Shown piece by piece: positions 7,266-14,651 of a DNA stretch of 16,457 nt. Source of the stretch: Bacillota bacterium. Lineage in GTDB: Bacteria; Bacillota; Clostridia; Acetivibrionales; DTU013. A program made the position numbers and the translations under genes. The notes under the pieces are model-generated. The model made no database searches. It had not been told where the DNA came from and was given only the letters and a program-made list of their open reading frames with translations. Each line of letters opens with the position of its first letter. The first letter of the stretch is position 1. The stretch is from assembly GCA_023411715.1 (NCBI GenBank), contig JAEYOM010000077.1:1-16457 (forward strand). The letters run 5' to 3'.

Positions 7266-7310
7266 AAAGGGCTGTCCCATATCATATAAAAGCTGATTGG
7301 ATAGCCCTTT
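7266..7310. terminator. Shared hairpin between converging genes, probable bidirectional terminator
   Basis: AAAGGGCTGTCC at 7266-7277 pairs with GGATAGCCCTTT at 7299-7310, giving 12 positions: fully paired with one G-U on the plus-strand RNA, and one A-C mismatch on the minus-strand RNA. On the minus strand the stem is followed by a run of Ts (GCCCTTTTTAAT), good for ending the ABC permease operon. On the plus strand the tail (CAATTCATTT) is weaker but could end the metalloprotease transcript. Confidence 0.75.
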
Positions 7311-7328
7311 CAATTCATTTAACCCTAA

Positions 7329-8237
7329 TTACTCTTTTATACTTCCAACCGCAAGACCCACAACAAAATATTTCTGAAGGAAAGGATAAACCAAAATGAT
7401 CGGAACTGCGGCGACCACCGTTATGGCAGACCTTATTGAAACAGGTGTAACCATGTTTGAAGTACTCGTGGCTCCAACGCCGCCGACCAGCGATGGGTTC
7501 GAATTTGCGTTCATAGTGGATGACAGAAGCTTCATAAGTTCATATTGCAGCGTACTGAGATTCTGTTCACTCGAATTGTAGATAAAGACATCGAACCACT
7601 GGTTCCATTGCCAAACGGCGACAAAAAGCGCCACTGTAGCCAATATTGGTTTGCAAAGCGGAAATATGATCCTTATGAATATTCTAAACTCAGCCGCTCC
7701 GTCTATTCTTGCGGATTCGACCATACTTTCGGGCAAAGTCCCTATATAAGTCCTTACAACTATCATATTGAATGCATATACCAATCCGGGCAGTACATAA
7801 ACAAGAAAACTGTTCCTGAGGCCCAAAGACTTGTAAAGCAGGTAAATAGGTATAAGGCCCGCGTTGAAATACATGGTCAGAACGATTACCACCGTTATGA
7901 ATTTTCTCAGTACGAATTCCTTTCTGCTCAATGCGTAAGCAAGCATTGTCGTAAGGAAAACACTTAAGCATGTCGCGATAACAGTCCTCGAGACTGAGAT
8001 GAGAAAGGCATGATAAACGGCCCCGCCGAAGAAGACAGCCTTATAGTTCTGCAGAGAGAATACCCTGGGCCAGAGTCGTATCCCGCCTTTTATTGCATCC
8101 ATTCCATCGTTTAACGATATCGCAATGGTATTTAAAAAGGGATATAACATTACAGCTGCGAGCAGAAGCATGAAAATTCCATTGAAGCTGTTGAATATCA
8201 CATCATTGATACGTGTCCTGTTTAATGTGTTTTTCAT
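7329..8237 (-). CDS. Carbohydrate ABC transporter permease, YtcP/LplC type
   Basis: This is the second membrane subunit of a CUT1 importer. It shows six hydrophobic segments (about residues 18-40, 76-101, 112-135, 143-163, 196-217 and 269-289) and the cytoplasmic EAA loop at about 174-197 (ESARIDGAAEFRIFIRIIFP), which docks onto the ATPase. The length of 302 is normal. The sequence style (ISLNDG near the first helix and the KYFVVGLAVGSIKE ending) is that of the LplC/YtcP group, which works with large LplA-like binding proteins. The gene begins 10 bases after the upstream permease's stop; its ribosome site GGGGGG overlaps that stop codon, so coupled translation is likely. It is the last gene of the operon, followed by the hairpin at 7266-7310. 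No ATPase gene follows, which fits reliance on a shared MsmX/MsmK-type ATPase. Confidence 0.95.
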   Translation of the reverse strand: MKNTLNRTRINDVIFNSFNGIFMLLLAAVMLYPFLNTIAISLNDGMDAIKGGIRLWPRVFSLQNYKAVFFGGAVYHAFLISVSRTVIATCLSVFLTTMLAYALSRKEFVLRKFITVVIVLTMYFNAGLIPIYLLYKSLGLRNSFLVYVLPGLVYAFNMIVVRTYIGTLPESMVESARIDGAAEFRIFIRIIFPLCKPILATVALFVAVWQWNQWFDVFIYNSSEQNLSTLQYELMKLLSSTMNANSNPSLVGGVGATSTSNMVTPVSIRSAITVVAAVPIILVYPFLQKYFVVGLAVGSIKE

Positions 8238-8247
8238 GTTATCCCCC

Positions 8248-9219
8248 CTATATCAGTCTTTCGTCAGTGGTTTTTTTGGCTACGAAATTTGCGGCAAACA
8301 GCATCACTATATTAATTACGCTCCTAAATATACCTGCGGCCGTTGCCAGTGAAAAATTGGACTGCTGGAAGCCATACTTTATAACATATAAATCTATGGT
8401 TTCAGCATAATCCACGTTCAAGCCGTTCCTCAGCAGGTACTGCGGTTCGAACCCCGCCTCCATTATCCATCCGATGGACATTATCAAAAGTATTACAAAA
8501 GTCGTCTTTATACCGGGAAGGGTGATATATTTCATTTTCTGGAACCTGCTGGCTCCGTCCATTACTGCGGCCTCATACAAAGCCGGATCAATTGCAGCCA
8601 TTGCCGCCAGATAAATTATTGTATTCCAGCCGACTTCCTTCCAGACGTTGGTGACCGTTAAGATGCCCCAGAAATAATTTCCATGGCCAAGCCACACGAC
8701 CGGTTGGTTTATAATGCCGATACCCACGAGGATATCGTTCAGTATACCGTCTACCGAAAGAGTAGTTACTACAAGGCTTGATACTATTACCCATGAAAGA
8801 AAATGGGGAAGGTACGATATGGTCTGTATCGTCCTCTTGAAGAATACATTTTTAATTTCGTTGAGTAAAAGTGCCAGTATTATCGCCGCCGCGAAACTGA
8901 ATACTATGTTCAACGCGCTCATGCACAGGGTATTTCTGAAATCGCGGTAAAAATCAGGATCAGCGAAAAGCATTTTAAAATTGTACAGCCCCAGCCACGC
9001 CGACTTGAAAAAGCCCTTGGCAGGCTGAAAGTTCTGAAATGCCATCACCCAGCCCAGTGTAGGAACATATGCAAACAATACTATATAGAAAAGTATTGGT
9101 ACGGACATAAACGCCAACTGCTTTTGATTTTTAAGCTTCCACCAGAATGATTTAGTGTCTGGTTTAAATGATTTAACCGGCTTTTCACTATCTAGACGGA
9201 CCACGTCTGCTGAATTCAT
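8248..9219 (-). CDS. Carbohydrate ABC transporter permease, YteP/LplB type
   Basis: This is the first membrane subunit of the same importer. After a polar N-terminus of about 32 residues it has six hydrophobic segments (about 35-58, 98-121, 133-156, 183-210, 238-258 and 293-314). The typical YVPTLGWVMAFQNF stretch lies at the first helix, and the EAA loop is at about 215-237 (YEAAVMDGASRFQKMKYITL). The ending DERLI is common in the LplB/YteP group. The length of 323 is normal. AAGGGA lies about 9 bases ahead of the ATG. A strong hairpin (9276-9320) separates it from the binding-protein gene 113 bases upstream, so it is probably expressed at a lower level than that protein from one transcript. 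Confidence 0.95.
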   Translation of the reverse strand: MNSADVVRLDSEKPVKSFKPDTKSFWWKLKNQKQLAFMSVPILFYIVLFAYVPTLGWVMAFQNFQPAKGFFKSAWLGLYNFKMLFADPDFYRDFRNTLCMSALNIVFSFAAAIILALLLNEIKNVFFKRTIQTISYLPHFLSWVIVSSLVVTTLSVDGILNDILVGIGIINQPVVWLGHGNYFWGILTVTNVWKEVGWNTIIYLAAMAAIDPALYEAAVMDGASRFQKMKYITLPGIKTTFVILLIMSIGWIMEAGFEPQYLLRNGLNVDYAETIDLYVIKYGFQQSNFSLATAAGIFRSVINIVMLFAANFVAKKTTDERLI

Positions 9220-9275
9220 AGGCCGAAATTCCCTTCTGAATACTATTCAATGGTATAAGCTGCATAGAATTTTAC

Positions 9276-9320
9276 ATCATGCCGGCAACCGGTGCATTAT
9301 GCACCGGTTACCGGTATGGT
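9276..9320 (-). promoter_or_regulatory. Stable intercistronic hairpin between binding-protein and permease genes
   Basis: In the minus-strand mRNA, bases 9314-9300 and 9296-9282 form a 15-pair stem with a single G-U and a UAA loop, and a few more pairs lie beyond it. It starts 13 bases after the binding-protein stop. It is not followed by a true run of Us (TGATGTAAAATTC), so it is more likely an mRNA-stabilising or partial attenuation element than a full terminator. Elements in this place commonly let the binding protein be made in excess over the permeases. Confidence 0.8.
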
Positions 9321-9332
9321 TAAGGCAGGAGG

Positions 9333-11057
9333 TCAGTTTGCAGGAGCCCAGTTCTCACTTCTCCACTGCAACTGGCTGTCTATTCTGTCAAGGTACGGCT
9401 TCAGATCGACCTTGTGAAGAGCATTGACATATTCAGTCCACAGAGCGTCGAACTTATCGGGTTTCGCCAGTATCAGCTTGGGCAGGTACTTGGTGCAAAC
9501 ATCGTTGTATTTGGTCCATGACAGCGCTGCCGGTGAACCTGCTACGGTGTCAATCTGCCACATCGGATAGGTTAAATCGTTCTCCGGTGCAGGAGTCAGG
9601 AATCCGGCCCAGGTCTTCTTGTCGTATTTAGCCATGAAGTCCTTGTCATACTGGTGGAGTGCATTATAGAATACTTCAGGCGAGGAGTTCGGCGAGCAAG
9701 CGTTTCCGTCGCTGTACGTACCTTCCATCTTAGGCCCGTAGTACCAGAGCGTATAAGCCCTGTTTGCAAGCCTGTATGCGGTATCGTTATTCTGATTCGC
9801 CTGCTGCTCGGTCAAAGTAAACTTACCGTCGCTGCCGACAGTATAATCTTTGCCTTCCAAGCCCCAGCCAAGTATCTTCTGCCATTTCTCATCCATCAAT
9901 GCGTCAAAGAATTTGATAACTCTTTCGGGATTCTTGCAGCTCTTCGTAATGGAGAAGCCTGTATTGACATTTACAACAGGCCTATCCTGGTAATGCGGGG
10001 TAATGCCCGGCATAGTCAGTTCGCAAGGAACCCAGGTTCTCTCGTCCTTGTTTGCATTCCTAAGGTTCAATTCGGCGTTTGAATAATCCCAGTGCTGATC
10101 GAACAGTCCGAGAACAGCGCCTGAGGACAGCTTAGCCATGTACTGGTCATATGTGAGCGAGAAGAATTCGGGATCCATCAAGCCCTTCTGCATTATTTCG
10201 TTAAGCTTCTTATAATAGGTCTTAGCAACATCCGTATCCGAGAATGGGGTACATTTTCCGTCTACGACATAAGTATCGCCATCATTGGGATGGCCCAACA
10301 GATGTTCCGGCGGATGCTTCAGGCAGAAATCCCTCCAGCCTTCGCACAGCGTCTCGAAGCCGATGGTAGGCTGTCCTTCGACTGTGGGGTTCTTCGCCTT
10401 GTAATTTTCGATAAGGCTAAAGTATTCGTCCAATGTCTTGGGCAGTGCCGGATATCCAGCGTCGGCAAGGACTGCTTTCTGGAGCCAGAAAGCGGCTCCT
10501 TCCCAAGTTGTTGCCTGATATGTGCCGGTATATATTCCGTAGTCAGGCATGATATAGAATTTGCCGTCCTCAGGGTTCTTTGCCTGATTCCAAACGGGCT
10601 TGTAATGTGCGTAAAGATTGGGAGCACTGTTCTTCAGAAGGTCGTCAAGCGGGATAAGCGCGCCTGCAGCCATGAACTTCGGATTGCTGTACGTATCAAC
10701 GGACAAAATGTCCGGATAATCGCCGCCTGCAGTCATGACGCCTATTTTCTGGTCCTTGTCGCCTACCAGGAAGTCCCATTTGAAGGTAACGCCAAGTTCG
10801 TCCTGTATCATTTTGTATACGGCGTTATCGGGTGTAGGAGCCTGCTGACCCGGATCGGAAATGAAAACGCTGATTTCAATAGGTTCTAATTTTTCCTGCT
10901 GGGCCGTCGCTTCCGGCGTACCTGCGGCGGGAGTCGCAACAGCCTCTGCGGCAGTACTTGCGGGGGCCTCGGTACTAGAACCGCAGCCTGCAAACACAGT
11001 ACTGAACGCAAGCACTGTCACGAACAGCCAAACAAACGTTTTTTTGAGTTTCATCAT
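9333..11057 (-). CDS. Large extracellular solute-binding lipoprotein, LplA/YtcQ type
   Basis: This is the substrate receptor of the importer encoded downstream, anchored to the outer membrane face by lipid. The signal peptide has a basic start (MMKLKK), a hydrophobic core and lipobox FAGC with Cys25. An Ala/Thr/Pro-rich linker follows to about residue 55. The mature protein begins with the strand PIEISVFISDPGQ and contains the family's hinge-region patterns: VGDKDQKIGVMTAGGDYPDIL at about 99-118, KFYIMPDYG, KTLDEYFSLIENYK, and a C-terminal TEYVNALHKVDLKPYLDRID. At 574 residues it is in the range of the large LplA/YtcQ proteins. Two ATGs lie in tandem; AGGAGG (11062-11067) is 4 bases from the first and 7 from the second (11054), so the second may be used. 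The substrate is probably an oligosaccharide; its identity cannot be read from sequence. Confidence 0.95.
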   Translation of the reverse strand: MMKLKKTFVWLFVTVLAFSTVFAGCGSSTEAPASTAAEAVATPAAGTPEATAQQEKLEPIEISVFISDPGQQAPTPDNAVYKMIQDELGVTFKWDFLVGDKDQKIGVMTAGGDYPDILSVDTYSNPKFMAAGALIPLDDLLKNSAPNLYAHYKPVWNQAKNPEDGKFYIMPDYGIYTGTYQATTWEGAAFWLQKAVLADAGYPALPKTLDEYFSLIENYKAKNPTVEGQPTIGFETLCEGWRDFCLKHPPEHLLGHPNDGDTYVVDGKCTPFSDTDVAKTYYKKLNEIMQKGLMDPEFFSLTYDQYMAKLSSGAVLGLFDQHWDYSNAELNLRNANKDERTWVPCELTMPGITPHYQDRPVVNVNTGFSITKSCKNPERVIKFFDALMDEKWQKILGWGLEGKDYTVGSDGKFTLTEQQANQNNDTAYRLANRAYTLWYYGPKMEGTYSDGNACSPNSSPEVFYNALHQYDKDFMAKYDKKTWAGFLTPAPENDLTYPMWQIDTVAGSPAALSWTKYNDVCTKYLPKLILAKPDKFDALWTEYVNALHKVDLKPYLDRIDSQLQWRSENWAPAN

Positions 11058-11111
11058 TTATCCTCCTTTTATAATTAGTGACCGTCGCACAACGAATCAC
11101 ATCTAATAAGA

Positions 11112-11139
11112 ATTATAAATTATGGGATTCATAAAACAA
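11112..11139 (-). promoter_or_regulatory. Predicted sigma-A promoter of the ABC importer operon
   Basis: On the minus strand, TTGTTT (11139-11134) and a perfect TATAAT (11117-11112) are 16 bases apart, about 45 bases before the AGGAGG of the binding-protein gene. The boxes and spacing are the same as those of the orphan binding-protein promoter at 3048-3075. I see no strong terminator between the regulator gene and this promoter, so read-through from the regulatory operon is also possible. Confidence 0.55.
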
Positions 11140-11177
11140 TTTGCTAAAATAAAGAATCGTTACCTAAAAAATTTAGA

Positions 11178-12824
11178 TTAGCTACAAATGTCCCTGTACT
11201 CTACCGGTTTCATCCCTACGTATTTCTCAAACTGCTTTAAAAATGTGCAGTATTCCCCGTATCCCACCTCGGCCGCAATATCGCCTACCTTGCGGTCCTT
11301 ATCCGCAAGCAGCTGCTTTGCCTCATCTATGCGGAGCCTGTTCACATATTCGTTGAAGCTGCACCCGAACCATTTATGGATCAGATGCCCCAGATAAACC
11401 GGGTGGATAAATATATTTCCGGATATTTCCCTGATGGTTATAGCGCTTTTATAGTGCCTTGAAATATAATCCTTCACCTTGAGCATATCTGATTGCCTCT
11501 CTGCGCTTTTCAGTCTGCACAGAGTTTCAATGACGTCCTTGCAATAACACTCAAAATTGTTTTTAGCTTCATTGAGCGACAGTCCGGAGAAATTCAGCAT
11601 CCCCCCCGGATAGTTTTTTACCGTTTCTCCGATATCGCCGCCCATGCCTTTTATCAATTCGAGACCTTTATATATGACATTCGTCAAGTAAATCTCCACG
11701 ACTTCCGGAGCCGTGAAGGTTCTCGCGAAGGCGTCGAACACCTTAACGACAGAGGAGGTAAGCCTTTCCATATCAATGTTTTCAAGCGACTCGTAAATAT
11801 CGTCCCTGTCCTCTATACGGTCAAGGCTGTAATTTAGCCTGTACAAACCGCATTCTTCATAATAAAGGATACTTCCTGCCGGTCTGAAAAAGCTGAAGTT
11901 CAAAGCTGCTATTGCCTCTTTCGAAAGCTTTTTAAGAAGCACGGGGGAATCCGCAGGGCTGCTTACCGCAAGATAGAAGCCATGGGAGAATACTCGGGCA
12001 AAATTTGCCCGCAAAGCTTCGGCAGCATTTGCCAGTGAAGCTCCGTCGTTTTCAGAACTATCCTTATTGCTGCAGCGGAGAACCAGACTATAGCCCTCTT
12101 TTTCAAGCGGAGCCACATGAGCTATCATATAAGGATTTTCCGACCTTTCGAGTTCGTTCTTCAGATCACTGCAGCTTATATGTATCCCATTGGACGATTC
12201 GGGGGCGGATGCCCTGTAAACGTATGGTTTTATAATAGCATAAGCCCAAAGATCGTTTTCTCCGGCTTCAGGCGTGCGGGATCCATTGGGGTATTCCCCG
12301 CCTGCATTTCCATGATCCGTACCGGCAGGCGCCGATTTTCCAGCGGCCGTGGGGAATTCCTCACATGCACCGGATATCAGCCTTTCAAAATATTCATAGG
12401 CTTCGACATCCCCGTTCCAGACATCGAGTTCTTTAAGCCTGTCACGCTGTCTGAGCCTGGCCGCGACCTTCGCAAGGACTTCTGTGAATTCTTCCTTTAT
12501 GACCGGCTTTAAGACATAATGCCGTATGCCATACTTTATCGCTCTTTTTGCATATTCGAATTCATCGTAACCGCTGACGAGTATAAATTCAGCATTACTT
12601 CGCATAAACTCAACTATGTGTCGTACAAAATCAAGGCCGTCCATCGCCGGCATCCTGACGTCCGTGACGACAAGATCGGGACGAAGGCTTTCGAAGAGCC
12701 TTACCGCTTCCTCTCCGTTACTGCATTCTCCGCATATGACATAGCCGAGATTTTCCCAGTCCGCCGCCAGCCTAAGCGCTTCCAAAGCGGCGGGTTCGTC
12801 GTCCGCAAGCAATACTTTGTACAT
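11178..12824 (-). CDS. YesN-type response regulator, REC plus AraC domain (full length)
   Basis: This is a DNA-binding regulator, last gene of the RR-HK-RR unit and directly upstream of the importer operon it most likely controls. From the ATG chosen here it has 548 residues. The receiver domain (1-120) has Asp8/Asp9, phospho-Asp55 (VVTDVRMPAMDG), Ser84 and Lys106 (VLKP). A middle region of about 320 residues includes a Gly/Pro/Asn-rich segment near 157-190. The AraC double helix-turn-helix lies in the last 100 or so residues (IREISGNIFIHPVYLGHLIH and DIAAEVGYGEYCTFLKQFEK, ending PVEYRD). An in-frame GTG at 12842 overlapping the kinase stop would add six residues. The ATG at 12824 follows AGGAGAGGAG and gives the usual MYKVLLADDE beginning, so I prefer it. 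The ending and beginning resemble the other regulator at 14652-16220, suggesting an old duplication. Confidence 0.93.
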   Translation of the reverse strand: MYKVLLADDEPAALEALRLAADWENLGYVICGECSNGEEAVRLFESLRPDLVVTDVRMPAMDGLDFVRHIVEFMRSNAEFILVSGYDEFEYAKRAIKYGIRHYVLKPVIKEEFTEVLAKVAARLRQRDRLKELDVWNGDVEAYEYFERLISGACEEFPTAAGKSAPAGTDHGNAGGEYPNGSRTPEAGENDLWAYAIIKPYVYRASAPESSNGIHISCSDLKNELERSENPYMIAHVAPLEKEGYSLVLRCSNKDSSENDGASLANAAEALRANFARVFSHGFYLAVSSPADSPVLLKKLSKEAIAALNFSFFRPAGSILYYEECGLYRLNYSLDRIEDRDDIYESLENIDMERLTSSVVKVFDAFARTFTAPEVVEIYLTNVIYKGLELIKGMGGDIGETVKNYPGGMLNFSGLSLNEAKNNFECYCKDVIETLCRLKSAERQSDMLKVKDYISRHYKSAITIREISGNIFIHPVYLGHLIHKWFGCSFNEYVNRLRIDEAKQLLADKDRKVGDIAAEVGYGEYCTFLKQFEKYVGMKPVEYRDICS

Positions 12825-12838
12825 AAACTCCTCTCCTG

Positions 12839-14629
12839 TCACATGAGTTTTTCAAGAGGTATGGAGAATGAGACACAGGTACCGTAATCCAGACTGCTTT
12901 CCATGTTGAAGGTAACGCCGTCTTTATAGTACAATTTCAACCTTCTGTAAACGTTCCTTATGCCGATATTGTATCCGGACCCGCCTTCATCTCTGATATT
13001 TCTCATTACCTCATCAAGTTTTTCGCTATCCATACCCTTTCCGTTATCCTCGACTCTGACACAAAGCTGCCCGTCCGTTATTGCGATCGTAAGGGACACG
13101 ATACCTACTCCCTTTATATCCTGGATCCCATGCTTGCATGCATTTTCCACCAACGGCTGCAGGGTCATTTTCGGTATCTTGTATTTTTTTGCTTCATCAT
13201 CGACTTCTATATTATAAAAAAACTTTTCCCTGAACCTATATTTTTCGATTTTCAGGTACATTTCAGTAAAGGCTGTCTCCTCGTCGATCGGGACAATGTC
13301 CTCCTTCCAGTTTGTAAGCCGTCTGAGCGGTTTCGCAAGGTAATTGAGGACCTGGGCGACGGCTTCATAGTTTTGTTTGGAACAATCCGCCACCAGGGCG
13401 TTCAGTGTGTTGAAAAGAAAATGGGGATTCATCTGGCTCTGCAGATAATTAAGCTCTGCCCGGACCCTTTCAAGTTCAAGGTCCTTCTTTTGAATTTCAA
13501 GCTTGTATACATCGTTGATAAGAGTGTTGATTTTTTCAGCCATTACATTGAAATTCCGGATAACGCCTCCGATTTCATCCTTTCCCTCGTACATCTCGAT
13601 AAGGTCGAATTTTCCTTCCCTGAACCTGAGCATGTGCCTTGAAAGCTTCTTCAGCCTGAAGTTGTACGATCGCACGATAATATAAATCAGCAAAGTGGAA
13701 AAGACCGTAAAGACAATCGCAACCAGTATTACAAAGACCACGACCCCGTTTGTGGCCTTGGTAAGCAGCTGCATGTTGGCAATCCCCACAAGTCTCCAGC
13801 CGCTAAGATAAAATGAACCTGAGAGCGGTTCTTCAAAGGCAAGCCTGCTATCCCTGTTTTCGGGAGTATATTTCAGGAAGCCGTTTCCGAAATCCGAGAA
13901 GTCGTTGTTATCAGCACTGCAGACAATATTCCCGTCTCCGTCGACAATGAAAAGATCGATGTAATCCTTCTCGTCCTTTAAGATACCGGATAGAATTCCG
14001 GTGTTAATGTCCACCTTCAGTACTTCTTCCCGCAAACCCTGTTTGGGATTGTCCTGCAATTTTCTGAAAATGCTTATGCAGGGTATCTGACGCCTCGGGA
14101 TGCTGTTTGTGTAACCTATGTAGGAGTATGCCATAATGCCCTGGCCTGTGGATTTCATTTTTTTATACCAGGAATCGCTTTTGACGCTTTTATCCAACCG
14201 GAAATACGTACCGCCGGATACTATCGACGGGTTATCAATATATATGCTTATTCCGGTGATATAGTCGTATGCCGCCAGATAAGGACTGAACCTGTTTCTG
14301 AGCTGGCTGTCGTACGCCTCATAGTATTCGTCTTTACTGCCGAAGTTACGGTCAAGAATGTCGTAAATAGTATCTTCCGACGCAATCGAATGGGTTACCG
14401 ATACGCCTCCCTCCAGAAGCTCCATAATATCGGCTTTGCTTCTATCAAAGGATATCCTGTAATTGTTCTCCTCCCTTTCATTTACTATCTTGAGAAGTCT
14501 ATCGAGCAGTACCGCATTCATACTGATTATGGGGATAAGAATGCACATGACATAAATTAAAATAAACTTGAAGTTCAAAGGAACATCATTGATCCTGTTT
14601 AAAAAACCCAGCTTCAGCTTCAGCTTCAT
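12839..14629 (-). CDS. YesM-type membrane sensor histidine kinase
   Basis: This is the only kinase of the right-hand module, flanked by two response regulators. It shows a basic start (MKLKLKLGF, encoded by three tandem AAGCTG units), membrane helix one (about residues 20-42), a roughly 250-residue extracytoplasmic Cache-like sensor with YITGISIYIDN and DSWYKKM, helix two (about 295-320), a HAMP linker (about 321-373), a coiled coil, the YesM box with His403 (MNPHFLFNTLNAL), an N box (VENACKHG, Asn496), G1 (EDNGKGMD at 527-534) and G2 (NIGIRNVYRRL at 554-564). The sensor style fits detection of small ligands or sugar-loaded binding protein. AAGGAG sits just ahead of the ATG. It starts 22 bases after the first regulator's stop, and its stop is adjacent to the second regulator's ribosome site, so all three genes are probably one transcript. 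Confidence 0.95.
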   Translation of the reverse strand: MKLKLKLGFLNRINDVPLNFKFILIYVMCILIPIISMNAVLLDRLLKIVNEREENNYRISFDRSKADIMELLEGGVSVTHSIASEDTIYDILDRNFGSKDEYYEAYDSQLRNRFSPYLAAYDYITGISIYIDNPSIVSGGTYFRLDKSVKSDSWYKKMKSTGQGIMAYSYIGYTNSIPRRQIPCISIFRKLQDNPKQGLREEVLKVDINTGILSGILKDEKDYIDLFIVDGDGNIVCSADNNDFSDFGNGFLKYTPENRDSRLAFEEPLSGSFYLSGWRLVGIANMQLLTKATNGVVVFVILVAIVFTVFSTLLIYIIVRSYNFRLKKLSRHMLRFREGKFDLIEMYEGKDEIGGVIRNFNVMAEKINTLINDVYKLEIQKKDLELERVRAELNYLQSQMNPHFLFNTLNALVADCSKQNYEAVAQVLNYLAKPLRRLTNWKEDIVPIDEETAFTEMYLKIEKYRFREKFFYNIEVDDEAKKYKIPKMTLQPLVENACKHGIQDIKGVGIVSLTIAITDGQLCVRVEDNGKGMDSEKLDEVMRNIRDEGGSGYNIGIRNVYRRLKLYYKDGVTFNMESSLDYGTCVSFSIPLEKLM

Positions 14630-14651
14630 CTTAAACTCCTTGGAAATATGA

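Noticed and set aside
10290..10889. 199-residue plus-strand frame inside the binding-protein gene
   Set aside because: Antisense to a clearly coding LplA-type gene; composition follows from the opposite strand and there is no ribosome site.
11160..11177. AT-rich inverted repeat (CTAAA/TTTAG) after the 548-residue regulator as a terminator
   Set aside because: The stem is only about five A-T-rich pairs and lacks a proper G-C stem, so it is unlikely to end transcription.
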